A stretch of DNA of 64,000 nt from UMGS1370 sp046957575 (GTDB lineage Bacteria > Bacillota > Clostridia > Lachnospirales > Lachnospiraceae): positions 39,382 to 103,381 of the forward strand of contig JBKUOG010000013.1 in the NCBI GenBank assembly GCA_046957575.1, read 5' to 3'. Below the pieces are notes generated by a model. It made no database searches. It saw only the letters and a list, made by a program, of their open reading frames with translations, and was not told the origin of the DNA. The translations under genes were made by a program, and so were the position numbers. Shown piece after piece: positions 61,561-64,000 of the stretch. Numbering within the stretch: the first letter of the stretch is position 1; each line of letters opens with the position of its first letter.

Positions 61561-62259
61561 TTAGTCCGCTGTTTTTAATTTTTCTTTTGTAAATGACAAG
61601 TGCTCAATCATGGCTGCTCTGGCCGCTTTCTGGTCATGCTGTTCAATTGCCGTTATAATTTTTTCATGGGCCCTGGTAGAGGCCAGCCATTCCTTTTTAT
61701 CAGTGGTTTCAAAGAATAATGCGATTGCCCGGTGAATTGCCGGAAGAAGATGGGGAATGATTTCATTCTGTGTGCTTTTGGCCCAGCAGGAATGAAGTTC
61801 GATGTCTTTTTCAATATACCTCTGCCCATTCCGGATTAATTCCGAAATTTCCTGATTTAACCGCCGCATTTCTTTTATATTTTCTTCTGAAGCATTATGG
61901 GCCGCCAGTTCTGCGATCTGGGGTTCTAGCATAAATCGGATCTGGATTAAATCTTTCATCAGCTTTTCTTTATCTTCATAGAACCGCAGTCCATAAGGGT
62001 CGTCTGCCACTCCTGGTTCCTGGGCTACAAAAGTGCCCTTTCCACGCCGAATTTCCAGAATGTTTCTGGAAACCAGAAGTTTTACTGCTTCCCGGATGGT
62101 TCCCCTGCCTACATTCAGACTTTCTGCCAACTCAAATTCATTTGGCAGTTTTTCGCCCCGTTGAATATCGTTTGTTATAATCAGCTCTCCGATGCGGTCT
62201 GCTACCCGTTCCGCCAGAGGTCTGCTGTTTTCATCAAATGCTTTTAACACGTTTTGCAC
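61561..62259 (-). CDS. FadR-family GntR regulator
   Basis: 232 residues from a GTG at 62259, five bases after AAGGA. The N-terminal winged helix (ELAESLNVGRGTIREAVKLLVSRNILEIRRGKGTFV) is followed by an FCD sensor (LMKDLIQIRFMLEPQIAELAA, IELHSCWAKSTQNEIIPHLL, EHEKIITAIEQHDQKAARAAM-like), typical of regulators of uronate, gluconate or lactate use. It has its own transcription unit next to the TRAP operon. Confidence 0.93.
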   Translation of the reverse strand: MQNVLKAFDENSRPLAERVADRIGELIITNDIQRGEKLPNEFELAESLNVGRGTIREAVKLLVSRNILEIRRGKGTFVAQEPGVADDPYGLRFYEDKEKLMKDLIQIRFMLEPQIAELAAHNASEENIKEMRRLNQEISELIRNGQRYIEKDIELHSCWAKSTQNEIIPHLLPAIHRAIALFFETTDKKEWLASTRAHEKIITAIEQHDQKAARAAMIEHLSFTKEKLKTAD

Positions 62260-62476
62260 CTGTTCCTTTCATCAAAATCCTCTCCCCGTTTAAGATTCCC
62301 AGATACTTTGACATCTCCACAAATGTAATATTTTTAGGAATGACCATCTTTCCGAAAATATCATAGCACATGTTTTATTTTTTTACCATATTTTCCAAAA
62401 ACATAGCCTATGCTATGGCTAGTCACAGTGCTGCTTTGTTAAAATAATATCAAATAGTTTTTGGAGGTATGTACCA

Positions 62477-63991
62477 ATGAATAGGAAAAGTTCTCCTGTT
62501 AGTAGTCAGGCAATTCATTCTGTCATCGGAGTTGCCATTATGTTTTTGTTTCCGCATCTTCCCATTCCGCTTCCACATGTAACCCCTGTGGGTATGGAAA
62601 TTCTGGGAATTTTTATCGGAACCTTGTATCTGTGGACCACGGTAGATCCAGTATGGTCCAGTCTGCTTTCCATCTTTATGGTGGGAATTTCCAGCTATGC
62701 ACCAATGGGACAGGTGCTCCAGAGCGCTTTCGGTTCTCCTGTTGTTGTTCAGATGTTTTTCTTAATGATTGTCATGAACTGTCTGGTACATAACCATCTG
62801 ACTGCTTATATCGGACGGTTTTTCCTGACTCTTAAAATCAACAGCGGCCGCCCCTGGGTATTTTCTGCTATGCTGATGTTTGGCTCCATGTTAATGGCAG
62901 CATTTGTCGGTGCTTTCTCTCCTATCTTCTTATTTTGGCCGGTACTCTATAATATTTTCGAGGATATCGGCATGAAAAAAGGCGACAAATATCCAACAAT
63001 TATGATTATCCTCATAGCATTTGGAGCAATGCTTGGTTTCCCTGTGCCGCCTTATAGCGGAAACAGTCTGGCGCTGCTTAATAACTTTTCTACCATTACA
63101 GAAAATATGGGCAATAAGGTAGTTGTAAATAATGCTGCCTACATGCTGTTAGCTGTTGTTCATGCAGTAATTGCTGTAACTGTAATTATTTTATTCTGTA
63201 AGTACGTTCTCCGCCCGGATGTCAGCAAACTGAAAGATCTGGATGTAGAAACATTAAAAAAGAATCCTCTTCCTCCATTAAACAATAATCAGAAATTTAT
63301 GGCAGTTTCCTTTATTCTCTACATTTTATCCATGCTGCTTCCCAGCATCCTGCCGAAAACCGGCTTTATCAAGTTTTTAAGTGAAAACAGCTATGGAATT
63401 GCCATCGGTTATACAGCTATTTTAGCCTGCGTAAACTTAAATAAAGACAGTTCTGAACCTGTGCTGCCCTTTGGAAAGGTAATGTCCAGATTTGCATGGC
63501 CTACCTTCTTCCTCTGCACTTCTGCAATTTTGCTGGGAAATGTTCTGACCAATGAATCTACCGGAATCTCTGCATTCCTGAATGCCATCTTATCGCCAAT
63601 ATTTAAAGGGATGTCTTCTGTAATCTTCTGCCTGATGCTGATGGTGATTACGGTGATACTGACCAACCTGTGCAACAGTCTGGTAATAGGTATGCTGCTG
63701 CAGCCGGTTATCGCAGCATTCTGCGCTACTTCTGGTATGAATCCGGCTCCGTTAGTAGCGCTTCTCATTATCTTTGTATTATCCAGCGCCGGCATTACTC
63801 CGGCAGCTTCTCCCTATGCAGCCATGCTTCATGGAAATCAGGACTGGCTGGAAGGAAAAGATGTTTATAAATATGCTTCTGTATTTGTAGTTCTGGAATT
63901 AATTCTGATTTGTGCTGTAGGCATTCCGTTTGCAATGGCACTGTTAAGTCGCGGCCACCCGTACAACGGGTGGCTCGCGCTTCGGCTATAA
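62477..63991 (+). CDS. DASS/SLC13-like anion transporter
   Basis: 504 residues with about 12 membrane helices and no signal peptide. It resembles the ArsB/NhaD-SLC13 ion-transporter superfamily: VPPYSGNSLALLNN and NLCNSLVIGMLLQPV with SSAGITPAASPYAAMLHG hold paired polar hairpins as in dicarboxylate carriers. AGGAGGT... (GGAGG) precedes the ATG. The last 12 residues (GHPYNGWLALRL) are encoded inside a palindromic element at 63950-63979, so the original C-terminus may have been replaced. Substrate unknown; it is divergent from the TRAP regulator. Confidence 0.8.
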   Translation: MNRKSSPVSSQAIHSVIGVAIMFLFPHLPIPLPHVTPVGMEILGIFIGTLYLWTTVDPVWSSLLSIFMVGISSYAPMGQVLQSAFGSPVVVQMFFLMIVMNCLVHNHLTAYIGRFFLTLKINSGRPWVFSAMLMFGSMLMAAFVGAFSPIFLFWPVLYNIFEDIGMKKGDKYPTIMIILIAFGAMLGFPVPPYSGNSLALLNNFSTITENMGNKVVVNNAAYMLLAVVHAVIAVTVIILFCKYVLRPDVSKLKDLDVETLKKNPLPPLNNNQKFMAVSFILYILSMLLPSILPKTGFIKFLSENSYGIAIGYTAILACVNLNKDSSEPVLPFGKVMSRFAWPTFFLCTSAILLGNVLTNESTGISAFLNAILSPIFKGMSSVIFCLMLMVITVILTNLCNSLVIGMLLQPVIAAFCATSGMNPAPLVALLIIFVLSSAGITPAASPYAAMLHGNQDWLEGKDVYKYASVFVVLELILICAVGIPFAMALLSRGHPYNGWLALRL

Positions 63992-63994
63992 GCC
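63950..63994 (+). repeat. Palindromic element at the 3' end of the DASS-like gene
   Basis: GCCACCCGT (63954-63962) pairs with ACGGGTGGC (63966-63974), extended by CGCG on either side with one bulged base; a second small stem GGCT/AGCC (63984-63994) follows, then TTTGTT. It overlaps the last codons of the preceding gene. GC content is well above the surroundings, as for a dispersed intergenic repeat. Confidence 0.6.
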
Positions 63995-64000
63995 TTTGTT

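Noticed and set aside
62395..62450. CATAG...CTATG palindrome as operator of the DASS-like gene
   Set aside because: The arms are short and no convincing promoter surrounds it.
1..64000. CRISPR arrays, tRNA and rRNA genes
   Set aside because: No regularly spaced repeats or cloverleaf sequences were seen in any intergenic gap.

Overview
The window looks like a chromosomal segment of an anaerobic Gram-positive Clostridia bacterium, most likely a gut Lachnospiraceae. The evidence is the gene order of the division and cell-wall clusters, the L27 with a Prp-cleaved N-terminus, the Prp protease between L21 and L27, ATG/GTG/TTG starts behind strong AGGAGG sites, and moderate GC. I saw no rRNA, tRNA, CRISPR array, transposase or phage module, and no gene-free stretch above 300 bases (the longest are about 265 and 245).

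Layout. 1-800: tail of an unidentified gene and pspA. 943-7422: a tightly coupled seven-gene operon with PEP mutase fused to a nucleotidyltransferase, phosphonopyruvate decarboxylase, a metallophosphoesterase, an extended SDR, a second nucleotidyltransferase and a Rossmann-fold protein. It is a phosphonate biosynthesis locus whose product is unknown, and it is the most novel part of the window. 7455-17503: miaB, an L,D-transpeptidase, mutS-mutL-miaA and a PLP lyase. 17659-27059: radC-mreC-mreD-pbp2-minCDE-rodA-mgsA-dacA, the elongation and division-site cluster (mreB is not here). 27063-33716: a small P-loop protein, then an orphan HlyD-like protein, yggS, sepF, ylmH, aroB, lspA and rluD. 33846-38496: a cytidylate-kinase-like protein, an NlpC/P60 hydrolase and an LCP enzyme.

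38627-44265 (minus strand): a catabolic operon of a tripartite tricarboxylate-type transporter (tctC-B-A), a cysteine-type sulfatase and a GntR/LacI regulator. 44511-46743: a TtcA-like protein, a XerS-like recombinase and a PH-domain protein. 46840-47967: divergent yneA-like LysM gene and lexA with four LexA-type operators between them. 48095-56363 (minus strand): radical SAM pair, RNase G-like, L21 with its leader, prp, L27, obgE, yhbY, nadD, yqeK, rsfS. 56532-57578: a Fic protein with a C-terminal winged helix and a repeated operator at its own promoter. 57664-62259 (minus strand): an SDR dehydrogenase, TRAP transporter and FadR-type regulator, probably for a sugar acid; 62477-63991 is a DASS/SLC13-like carrier in the opposite direction.

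Most of the window is conserved housekeeping. The accessory parts are the phosphonate operon, the sulfatase-TTT operon, the Fic locus and the TRAP/DASS region. All functional calls come from reading motifs and gene context; no database search was made.
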